From the NCBI RefSeq assembly GCF_000953675.1, contig NZ_LN679998.1, positions 1,573,911 through 1,637,910 on the forward strand: 64,000 bases of DNA, read 5' to 3'. Below are positions 28,001 to 32,805 of the stretch, in pieces. How positions within the stretch are numbered: position 1 is the first letter of the stretch; each line of letters begins with the position of its first letter. The notes beneath the pieces are model-generated. The model was not told where the DNA came from, did not search any database, and was given only the letters and a program-made list of their open reading frames with translations. Origin of the DNA: Paraclostridium sordellii. GTDB lineage: Bacteria > Bacillota > Clostridia > Peptostreptococcales > Peptostreptococcaceae. A program made the position numbers and the translations under genes.

Positions 28001-28361
28001 TATTTTAGAAAATATTAAAGTCCAAAATATTGATTTATCAAAAAGTAATGTAGAGGCATCAGTAGCTAGCACACAATTAGATAAAAAAAATATAGTTTAT
28101 AAAAACTATGGCCCACCAACTCTTAAAATAGAAGGATACTATCTATATACTAATATTAATTTTAAATATTATATAACATATAATACATTTGGAGTAAAAA
28201 CATTTAATGAATCTCGAGTAATTCCTGTATTTATACCAGTTGGAATGTCAAATAGTAATTTATATACTAATGTTACTATTACAGATTATAAATTATATAT
28301 AGATGGATCTAGAGCAAGTTTTTACGCAAAATTAAGCTTCAGAATATGTGTAAGTGATTAA
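19035..28361 (+). CDS. Giant DUF11-repeat surface protein, 3108 aa
   Basis: An unbroken 9.3-kb gene. Residues 1-360 form a unique Gly/Ser/Thr-rich beta region with no signal peptide. Residues about 363-2975 contain about 19 tandem DUF11-type beta domains of about 137 residues; each starts with a K-V-D-K-x-Y-A-D-x-G-D-x-L-T-Y-T pattern, continues through N-T-G-N-T and V-x-I-x-D-x-x-P-x-G-T, and ends with P-N-P-I. Conserved Lys and Asp/Asn in such folds can form isopeptide bonds. A different, roughly 130-residue C-terminal domain ends RICVSD and resembles the neighbouring 247-aa protein. There is no LPxTG, membrane anchor or S-layer domain, which suits a spore coat or exosporium filament better than a wall-anchored adhesin. 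Confidence 0.85.
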   Translation: MPFRNRYTATTRGCITITGNTLGLSKSTTGALTPGISDAIGGFITTNVSIPTPTGWTSIVNLGNYENITLDWTQNSSSAKLNILDNSTILYAELIWGGNYNLGNQTIENISNYINNSIKFTVPEGRTYNIAPDSLTAYTVSPFYSRSANVTSLISSSGTYTVGAVPAALSTTDISGACAGWSLIVVYSNISLPIRNMTVFSGGESVSSETVDTTISGFATPVNGTVNARVLVSSIEGDANRIGDYMQFGPNSSNLKKLYGPNNWASPPNSNDNFFNSQINIGDPNSVNVGKIDTTGTFGNRNANTSQAVPANISGGRQGWSITNVDGSAAMSNNQTSALVRLATAGDVYVANAFAVQIDRAYTTINMQKNTTDTLIVAGQTIHYTLTVSNTGTLATNDFLVYDPALTGETIDVSSITISGVTGSITNNSTSTGISIQIGPLIQNQTVTISYNVITSSQTVFPIQNTAYGQYTYTPAAGVSPITDTKRSNIAITNGVRVNQSKSVSNNQAVNGDIITYTVSIDNTASSVDITNVSLVDTLQSGTTYVPNSTVIGLNSPINSNPNFGINIGTIPAYSNQTVRFNVLVSSPPTSSPITNTANITFTGAQTTITQSTNTTSVSIINPSMSVLKSVDKSLAQVGDTLKYTTVIANTGDTIINNIIFNDLPPANTMYDGSGVTIDGVLYSSISPTSAIDFSTISIKSGTFPLYPGKSIVVSYTVVITSTPASSQINNIASITSQYKVGSQQRTITIISNTVTTNLFKLNIIKTINRNALEPGDLLTYTITITSTKPGTYANDIIFIDNLPPNVTIIPGNTVVNGATVVANNSTTTQLNLNFGSTFPNNPITITSTVKVGLNATTPLQNTASVKVGIVSTNSNMVSTEVANPRVTKSSSKSYVTVGQTYTYTVTIDNTGNNVALTDVYVYDQLQTGTSYVNNLTRIGNSPPINSDPSYLKGINISTVDSNTLLTVSFDVIVDSLPSQNPILNTATINYNLDSIEKSKTSNQTKVNARLANLTINKDVDKQYADIGDIITYTISTTNTGNVSSDSVTITDSIPLGTTLEAGSIVVKDKFDNPVGYTSNIQGNQLKIILNNSIFSSDSVITTFKVKVDSIIPSTNPITNNASINFYYTVDPASPPISVVNTSNSVNTQIYHADLISTGNFTKTVSKQYADVGDILTYTIVAKNTGNTDANNVAISDVIPSGTSLVEGSITSTIPYTGDNIQNGITLTAPISPGGAVTITYQGKIDVIPNPNPITNLANINYTYTVNPLNPNGASASGVTNIATTKVNNANIGNHDNFNKSVDKTSALVGDTLTYTITVSNTGSTTANNIIVIDSIPNGATFKVGTTMVDGISTNENPATGINIDKIDVGVTVIITYQVTVTSMPSTNPMANIANVTYSYIVDPTTTPPVVANGNGTTHQVYTSISSPNLIGLDDFTKSVDKQYATVGDILTYRLTIHNSSQNLTANNVVVKDSPPNNTNFKEVVHVIDKITSNPINYTGDLETIGITITNGIAPKQTIEIVYELTVSSLPNPNNLLNYATLDYTYTGGSGNIITNTTATEIFTADFKSPGNSIKKVNKEFSYVGDVLTYYISIKNTGNTSANNVVIKDSLPSEVSLVLGSLVVDNPYTGYDIVTGITLVNPIQPNEVIDIVFQANVDKIPTTNPIENYANISYEYTVDPSLVNGENDNLIVGPATTTINFVDLKSNFTKRVNEQYIDINGVLIYEIRIINIGNTKANNVLITDTIPIGTTFIDIESVTDLLGNTIAYSGDLENTPIFITDGIDYNNGVIITFKVEVDSIPPTNYVLNTAKIDYDFILNNNTTPVTTVSDSGVSNQTSTRVNNANLSEKFIKSVDKQYADIGDTLTYTIQTTNIGNIATLNTTDDNYKVVIKDEIPKETTLLQSTINIIDGNGEQVEYKLGGEELTIILLNPVDVGNTVVITYQVKVDEAPKSNTIINASSIEYSYEVNPVSSEIITVNNESEIKTIVNNADLSTDFIKTVDREYADIGDTLTYTVTTTNTGNVNATDILITDELEPDVTLIPESITITDGNLKPLQYMGTVPSVGLRLTEPVAVGETIILTYQVSVTGIPSTNQISNTSNISYEYIVDNSNNTSVTESGITKPVITQIQNANLKSNFRKSVDKEYADINDILTYTITTTNTGNVIANNVKIIDDIPIGTIFNGNITVTDIDGNSIDFSGDNPSTGIIITNGVDAKNTVQVTFQVVVATIPSTQTVVNTADISYDYEVNLNTVSDGGITNEVSTKINHTNLKDNFKKTVDKEYAGVGDILTYTISATNTGNTPTITTLDDTKMVTIKDIIQPGTSIIPSSITVKDGYGNNLDYKEGSEELTIILLNPVDVDETVIVTYQVKVDIIPIQNPILNTADITYSYEVDPTTQNIDTASGTTPEAKTTINYAELDVTKEVDKEYADINDILTYTIAIKNNGNTEVTALGITDIIQPGTSFISGSVYSNVEVVGYNPSRGIGIVNPIAPGETITVSYQVRVVSIPSPNPIVSTSNIRYRYTIDANNPNGATNNIISNSVSTQVNSANLASFGTYINKTVDKQYAGMRDILIYTIVATNTGNTDANNVLVSDTIPPGTTYVANSITVTDQMGNPIDFEGTNPTDIKINEPIAQGSTLKVSFKVTVDSGIVPVPNPMENNASINYDYTVNPLNPNGAHSELVSLPVLTQVNFANLTSVGNFTKDVDKEYADVGDTLNYKLTIRNTGNTSANSVVITDILPLGTVLIEGSVTSSVDIKVDKSMAKINIINPIYGLDTVIINYQVRVVELPKQNPIQNIATIDYKYTVDPANPNSVNDEGTSNEAVTQINTADLITSFNKSVDNEYAILGDTLNYTINLRNTGNTPATNVVIKDILPSGAKLLGPITVIDNDGNSINFTGDIQTTGIRLENALNPVGQLGSSAITVKIPIQIQSDKVPSPNPLVNSASINYKYTVDPDESDGANASGESNEVLTFIICEDKYIDECLPFILENIKVQNIDLSKSNVEASVASTQLDKKNIVYKNYGPPTLKIEGYYLYTNINFKYYITYNTFGVKTFNESRVIPVFIPVGMSNSNLYTNVTITDYKLYIDGSRASFYAKLSFRICVSD

Positions 28362-28393
28362 CTATAAGATTAATTGCATATGATAGAAAGTTA

Positions 28394-28433
28394 GACCTCA
28401 ACAATACGAATTTGTATTGTTGAGGTCTTTATT
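28394..28433 (+). terminator. Terminator of the giant gene
   Basis: GACCTCAACAATAC pairs with GTATTGTTGAGGTC around GAATTT, followed by TTT. It lies 30 bases after the stop. Confidence 0.9.
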
Positions 28434-28495
28434 TAAACTGAAATTAGGAAAGTAGAATAAATATGTAAAATGTATTCACAATGAAAATAGTGTAG

Positions 28496-28664
28496 TTTTA
28501 TATATTAAAGTATGAGTATAAGGAATCAGAATCTTTAGTGAAAAGCCTAGGATACGAAGTAGAAGTGAGGATAATTAACAATAGTTTTATCAACTAAAGA
28601 ATGGAAAAAACATGTTCTAAGATCTCATTTAAAATATATAGAAACAAATGATAATTTAGAATAA
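28496..28664 (+). pseudogene. Possible degenerate gene fragment
   Basis: Two short plausible peptides lie in adjacent frames: one reading YKESESLVKSLGYEVEVRI (28517-28597) and one reading LSTKEWKKHVLRSHLKYIE (to 28664). Neither has a start with a ribosome site, and a shift of frame separates them. I read this as a decayed 3' gene end of unknown family. Chance coding is possible. The rest of 28362-28884 holds only the terminator and the promoter side of the next gene. Confidence 0.3.
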
Positions 28665-28884
28665 GTAACAAAAGGTATAAGTAATAAATAAAATAATAAA
28701 TTCCTAGTAGATATTAATATAAACAATATTAATAAAAAACTAATAAGCAACAATACAAATATTATAAAATACATATTCTTTACACAATTCGACATAAAAT
28801 AAATCATACATATTATATAATAAAGAAAAATACTAGTTACTAATAAGAATTTAATTTTATTAATAACTTAAAAGGGGAGAACAG

Positions 28885-29622
28885 ATGTATAAAAGTATAA
28901 AATTTTTTAGTTTAATTGAAGAAAGTTTTTTGTTATTAAGAAAAACTACAAAAAAAATATGGATAATAGGGGTAATAATTTCTGTATTATCAGGATCACT
29001 TATATTTAATGAAACAGGATACGATAATGTTGTAATTCCTGAAGAAACTGCAACATTAGATCAATTGGGTATTATTGAGTCTGGAATAATTTTATTGATT
29101 TTTCTTGGTATAATTCTAATAATATTAATATCAATTGCTTCGGTAGCATATTACTTAGATAAATATATATATGAAATTTTTTATGATAAAAAAATAGATA
29201 GAGCACCATTAGGATTAGTTGTTAAGGTAAATAGTATTGTATTATTAAAAATGATGTTAGGATTTATGCTATTTATAGTTCCTGGAATCATAGTACTTTT
29301 TAAGTATGCACCACTAAATTATACATTATGTAAATATCCAAACCTATCATCTAAAGAAATATTGAATAAGACAAAAGATATGAGCAAGGGAATTAAATGG
29401 AAAATATTTATATTCAATATAATTCTATTATTTATAGAAGTAGTAATTATATTAGCAACATCACCAAATATGTATGTTGAGGGTTATATTTGGATAGATA
29501 TATTTACAAGTGTTTTAAATTTTGTTGTATCAACAATTAAGATAGTTTTTGTTGAAATATTTTTTATTAATCTATTTATCGCTGTAGATAATATTAAATA
29601 TCCAAATATTAAATGTAATTAA
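28885..29622 (+). CDS. Polytopic membrane protein, 245 aa
   Basis: A hydrophobic protein with five or six membrane segments (about 25-45, 66-92, 115-145, 172-195 and 205-240) and the motif FIVPGIIVLFKYA, seen in DUF975/YciC-like integral membrane proteins. Between segments lies NKTKDMSKGIKWKIF. The start follows AAGGGGAGAA. It stands alone between terminators. No function can be assigned. Confidence 0.7.
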   Translation: MYKSIKFFSLIEESFLLLRKTTKKIWIIGVIISVLSGSLIFNETGYDNVVIPEETATLDQLGIIESGIILLIFLGIILIILISIASVAYYLDKYIYEIFYDKKIDRAPLGLVVKVNSIVLLKMMLGFMLFIVPGIIVLFKYAPLNYTLCKYPNLSSKEILNKTKDMSKGIKWKIFIFNIILLFIEVVIILATSPNMYVEGYIWIDIFTSVLNFVVSTIKIVFVEIFFINLFIAVDNIKYPNIKCN

Positions 29623-29652
29623 ATACAAATAAAGATAAAATACTTAGATAAT

Positions 29653-29740
29653 TAAAGTTTCTTGAGAAACTAAAAAATATAAAAAGAGTGAACATATCGG
29701 AATTGATTATTCCTAATATGTTCACTCTTTTTTAGTTTTT
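29653..29740 (+). repeat. Dispersed hairpin element, copy 1 (also a terminator)
   Basis: AAAAAGAGTGAACATAT (29681-29697) pairs with ATATGTTCACTCTTTTTT (29716-29733). The hairpin and about 30 bases to its left, containing TTCTTGAGAAACTAAAAAATAT, recur with small changes at 34965-35052. It acts as terminator of the membrane-protein gene. A further dyad, TTTAGATAGTA and its mate, follows at about 29736-29778. Confidence 0.7.
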
Positions 29741-29921
29741 AGATAGTAGATTTCATAAATTAGAAATTTACTATCTAAAAATACTAACTCTCTAACCAAT
29801 GCTATTACTATAGATTCCTTAGATATCTTACATTGATAGTTTTATTATAGGTTTTCTAAATCGAATTATATTTTCTCTTTTGGAAATAATAAAATATATA
29901 TTTATTAAGGAGGACAATAAA

Positions 29922-30302
29922 ATGCAAAAAGGCAATTTAAAATGTGATGCAACTAATTGTGTGCATAACATTGATTATAAATGTAAGGCAGGTGCCATAC
30001 ATGTAAGTGGACTTGGTGCAGTAGCGATAGAAGGAACTAGTTGTACAAGTTTTGTAGATAGAGATAGTAGTAGTTTTGTAAATAGTCTATCTGGAAGTCC
30101 TAAAGAGAAAGAATCATTTTTTAATAGCTCTAATAACAGTTTTGTAAATAGTTTAGGTGATTTAACTACAAATCCATGTGACATAAAATGTGAAGCTCAT
30201 AATTGTATGTATAATAAAAATAAAAAATGTCATGCAGATAATGTTGAAATAGATGCAGACAATGCATATTGTAATTCTTTTGATTATAGAGAACATGTTT
30301 AA
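29922..30302 (+). CDS. DUF1540-type Cys-rich protein, two domains
   Basis: A 126-residue protein with two DUF1540-like Cys motifs: CDATNCVHNIDYKCKAGAI at the N-terminus with CTSF, and CEAHNCMYNKNKKCHADNV with YCNSF at the C-terminus. A Ser/Asn-rich linker with repeated FVNSL separates them. I use ATG at 29922 after AAGGAGG; the longer frame from 29880 lacks a ribosome site. DUF1540 proteins are small metal-binding proteins of spore formers, often expressed during sporulation; that role is family knowledge and not shown here. Confidence 0.85.
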   Translation: MQKGNLKCDATNCVHNIDYKCKAGAIHVSGLGAVAIEGTSCTSFVDRDSSSFVNSLSGSPKEKESFFNSSNNSFVNSLGDLTTNPCDIKCEAHNCMYNKNKKCHADNVEIDADNAYCNSFDYREHV

Positions 30303-30310
30303 TAATATAA

Positions 30311-30350
30311 AAAATACGCTTCTTAAAAATATTTATAGAAGCGTATTTTA
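30311..30350 (+). terminator. Terminator of the DUF1540 gene
   Basis: AAAATACGCTTCT pairs with AGAAGCGTATTTT. Confidence 0.88.
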
Positions 30351-30477
30351 ATACTTATATTTAATTTACTTAAATAAATTGATAATTATAGAGTGCAACT
30401 TTCATAGAAAATAAAAATTAATAAATATATGCGTATATAAATTAAAAAATTGTGAATAATATATTACATAGTAATAC

Positions 30478-30552
30478 TCCGTGATAGCTCAATGGTGGAG
30501 CAATCGGCTGTTAACCGATAGGTTGGAGGTTCGAGTCCTCTTCACGGAGCCA
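30478..30552 (+). tRNA. tRNA-Asn (GTT)
   Basis: The acceptor arms TCCGTGA and TCACGGA close a full cloverleaf. The D loop contains GCTCAATGGTGGAGC, the anticodon loop CTGTTAA gives GTT, and the T arm GGAGG-TTCGAGT-CCTCT is standard. The discriminator is G and CCA is encoded (30550-30552). It stands alone, not in an rRNA or tRNA cluster. An asparagine-polymer gene lies 1.7 kb away. Confidence 0.97.
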
Positions 30553-30728
30553 TTTTTTTATTTTATTACAAAATAGCATATAGTAAGATATATCTACTAT
30601 TTTTTATCTATATTTTTAAAATAAAAAGATATGAAATATGCTAGTTACTACATATAAGCTTCAAAAATAATATTATCTAATAATAAATTCGAATATAATA
30701 AGCTAGTTTATAAAGGAGAGCAGAGATC

Positions 30729-31904
30729 ATGTTATTAATAAAAAATGGGAAAATAATGACCATGGCTGATAAAAATTATAATTGTGGATCTATTTTGATA
30801 AAAGATAAAAAGATTGTAGAAATTGGAGAAAATATTAATATAAATAGTAGTGATAATTGTAAAATAATTGATGCAGAAAATTGTTGGGTTATGCCAGGCA
30901 TAATAGAAGCTCATTGTCATATTGGGATTAAAGAAGAGAGAAAAGGCTTTGAAGGTGATGACTGTAATGAACTAAATGAATCAATTACACCATATATTAG
31001 GGCTTTAGACGGTATTAATGTTATGGATTCAGCTTTTCATACTGCTTTGACTTCTGGTATTACAGGGGTTATGGTAGGACCTGGAAGTTCGAATGTAGTA
31101 GGAGGACAGTTTATTTTTATTAAAACTCATGGTAGGAAAATAGATGACATGGCAGTTCTTGAACCAGCCGCAATGAAGGTTGCATTTGGAGAAAATATAA
31201 AAACAAATTATAATCAAAAAAATATGATGCCATCAACTCGTATGTCAATAGCTGCACTTTTACGTGAGGAATTATTTGAAGCTCAAAAATATAATCAAAA
31301 CAAAAAAAATGCTATAGAAAGTAATGATAGTTTTGATGATGTATTTAGAAAAGAATGTTGGTTACCTGTAATTAATAGAGAGATTCCTTTAAAGGCACAT
31401 GTACATAGGGCAGATGATATTTTAACAGCAATCCGTGTAGCTAAAGAGTTTAATTTAAAATTAACCTTAGATCATTGTACAGAAGGGCATCTAATTTCAG
31501 AAGAGATTAAAGAATCAGGATTTCCAGCAATAGTTGGACCTTCACTAGCAATAAGAAATAAGATAGAGACTCAAAATGCAGACTTTAAAACAGCTGGTAT
31601 ATTACACAAGGCTGGTGTGAAAGTAGCTATTACTACTGATCATCCAGTCACAAGAATACAAGACTTACCTATTTGTGCTGGATTTGCAGCAAGAGAGGGG
31701 TTAGGAGTAGAAGAGGGGCTTAAAGCAATTACAATAAATGCTGCAGAAATATGTAATGTATCAGATAGAGTTGGAAGCCTTGAAATAGGAAAAGATGCTG
31801 ATATTGCAATTTTTAATGGAAATCCAATGGAAGTATTTACAAAAACAATGTATACCATAATTGATGGTGAAATAGTTTATGAAGCAAAGGATATAAATAA
31901 TTAG
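30729..31904 (+). CDS. Imidazolonepropionase-like amidohydrolase
   Basis: A 391-residue metal-dependent hydrolase. Metal-site motifs are EAHCHIG (about residue 60), KAHVHRADD (about 221), LDHCTEGH (about 247) and ITTDHPV (about 300), the order of the HutI/YtcJ-like amidohydrolase superfamily with a TIM-barrel core. GITGVMVGPGSSNVVGGQ suits the group annotated as imidazolonepropionase-like. No hut genes are near, so histidine breakdown is not supported. It stands alone between the tRNA and a terminator, with a GGAGAG ribosome site. The cyclic amide or amidine substrate is unknown. Confidence 0.8.
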   Translation: MLLIKNGKIMTMADKNYNCGSILIKDKKIVEIGENININSSDNCKIIDAENCWVMPGIIEAHCHIGIKEERKGFEGDDCNELNESITPYIRALDGINVMDSAFHTALTSGITGVMVGPGSSNVVGGQFIFIKTHGRKIDDMAVLEPAAMKVAFGENIKTNYNQKNMMPSTRMSIAALLREELFEAQKYNQNKKNAIESNDSFDDVFRKECWLPVINREIPLKAHVHRADDILTAIRVAKEFNLKLTLDHCTEGHLISEEIKESGFPAIVGPSLAIRNKIETQNADFKTAGILHKAGVKVAITTDHPVTRIQDLPICAGFAAREGLGVEEGLKAITINAAEICNVSDRVGSLEIGKDADIAIFNGNPMEVFTKTMYTIIDGEIVYEAKDINN

Positions 31905-31913
31905 ATTTAAAAA

Positions 31914-31961
31914 TAAAAAACAGTAGATAGATTTATATGACAAACTATCTACTGTTTTTTA
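31914..31961 (+). terminator. Terminator of the amidohydrolase gene
   Basis: AAAAAACAGTAGATAG pairs with CTATCTACTGTTTTTT around a 14-base loop. Confidence 0.9.
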
Positions 31962-32239
31962 TACTAATAGTAGATATTTAAGTAAATAAAAATCATGTTA
32001 ATTTTAACTAAGCTTTATAAAAAAGAACTTTAGAAACTTATTTGGTGATGTTGACTTGGATAAGATTTTTAGCAGAAAGGAGTAGTTTGAATTATTTATT
32101 AAGTAGACAATAATTAGTATTTTCTTATAATTTTTACAATTAAGTGATAACAAAATCAGTATTATAATGACTTTGTTATCACTTTATAAATTAAATAGAA
32201 GCTAATCTACTAACTTCTACATGACTTTTACACAACAAA
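31962..32239. other. Gap before the poly-Asn gene
   Basis: No gene is supported. A 13-bp hairpin at 32142-32184 (AAGTGATAACAAA with TTTGTTATCACTT) lies beyond the poly-Asn stop but lacks a good T tail on either strand. Confidence 0.5.
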
Positions 32240-32431
32240 CTATCTATTGTTATTGTTTCTGTTGTTGTTATTGTTATTGTTATTGTTGTTGTTGTTTCTG
32301 TTGTTGTCATTATTGTTATTGTTGTTGTTTCTGTTGTTGTCATTATTGTTATTGTTGTTATTGTTATTGTTGTTGTTTCTGTTGTTATTATTGTTGTTAT
32401 TTCTGTTATTGTTATTATTTGAATTTACCAT
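32240..32431 (-). CDS. Asparagine-polymer protein, 63 aa
   Basis: Reading leftward, a perfect AGGAGGTGAT lies 5 bases before ATG at 32431, and the frame runs 63 codons. The product starts MVNSNNNNNR and is 52 Asn, 6 Arg and 2 Asp plus the M, V and S near the start: runs of 2-12 Asn are punctuated by Arg or by D-N-N-R. Both AAC and AAT codons are used. The DNA holds a nearly exact 33-base internal duplication, so the array probably grew by slippage or recombination. Cys-rich and Leu-rich frames on the other strand lack ribosome sites. The function is unknown; such sequences form prion-like or hydrogel assemblies in other organisms. Confidence 0.7.
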   Translation of the reverse strand: MVNSNNNNNRNNNNNNNRNNNNNNNNNNNNDNNRNNNNNNNDNNRNNNNNNNNNNNNRNNNNR

Positions 32432-32804
32432 TAATATCACCTCCTCTGACATATTATATTATTATCAAAAAGGTATCGTAATATTCATAATTATAAATAA
32501 TAATTTTTTATTATTTACGCTTAAAATTAGTTAAATTAACTTATAAATAATATGTATGTTAATTATGGCACTATACGAAAAGAATGAACTTCAAAGGTAA
32601 TAAATACAAAAGATTAATATCTTTAATTTATCTAATTTTGTAAGAAACTATACAATAATACAAGCTGAGTTTTAGCAACTTAATATGAGTAAATCGAATT
32701 CTTATTTACATATTAAACAATAAAATACAAATATGTAAATATTATTAAACAATGTGTAAATAATATTAACGATATGTAAGTATAGGAAGGAGATTAATAC
32801 AAAA
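32432..32804 (+). promoter_or_regulatory. CooS-like gene upstream region with spaced repeats
   Basis: The gap has no ORF. Near its right end TTTACATAT (32705-32713) is the inverse of ATATGTAAA (32731-32739), and related units recur as ATGTGTAAAT (32752-32761) and ATATGTAAG (32772-32780), about 20 bases apart. The helical phasing suggests cooperative binding of a redox or CRP/FNR-type regulator. The ribosome site GGAAGGAG follows. Confidence 0.45.
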
Positions 32805-32805
32805 T

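Noticed and set aside
28625-28807. Minus-strand hydrophobic 60-residue frame
   Set aside because: AT-rich sequence on this strand yields hydrophobic residues by chance, and no ribosome site precedes it.
30735-31943. Several minus-strand frames inside the amidohydrolase
   Set aside because: They are shadows of a gene with clear metal-binding motifs and lack ribosome sites.
32221-32534. Plus-strand Cys/Tyr-rich and Leu-rich frames across the trinucleotide repeat
   Set aside because: They are the antisense translations of the Asn codon array (GTT/ATT) and have no ribosome sites; the minus strand has a perfect one.
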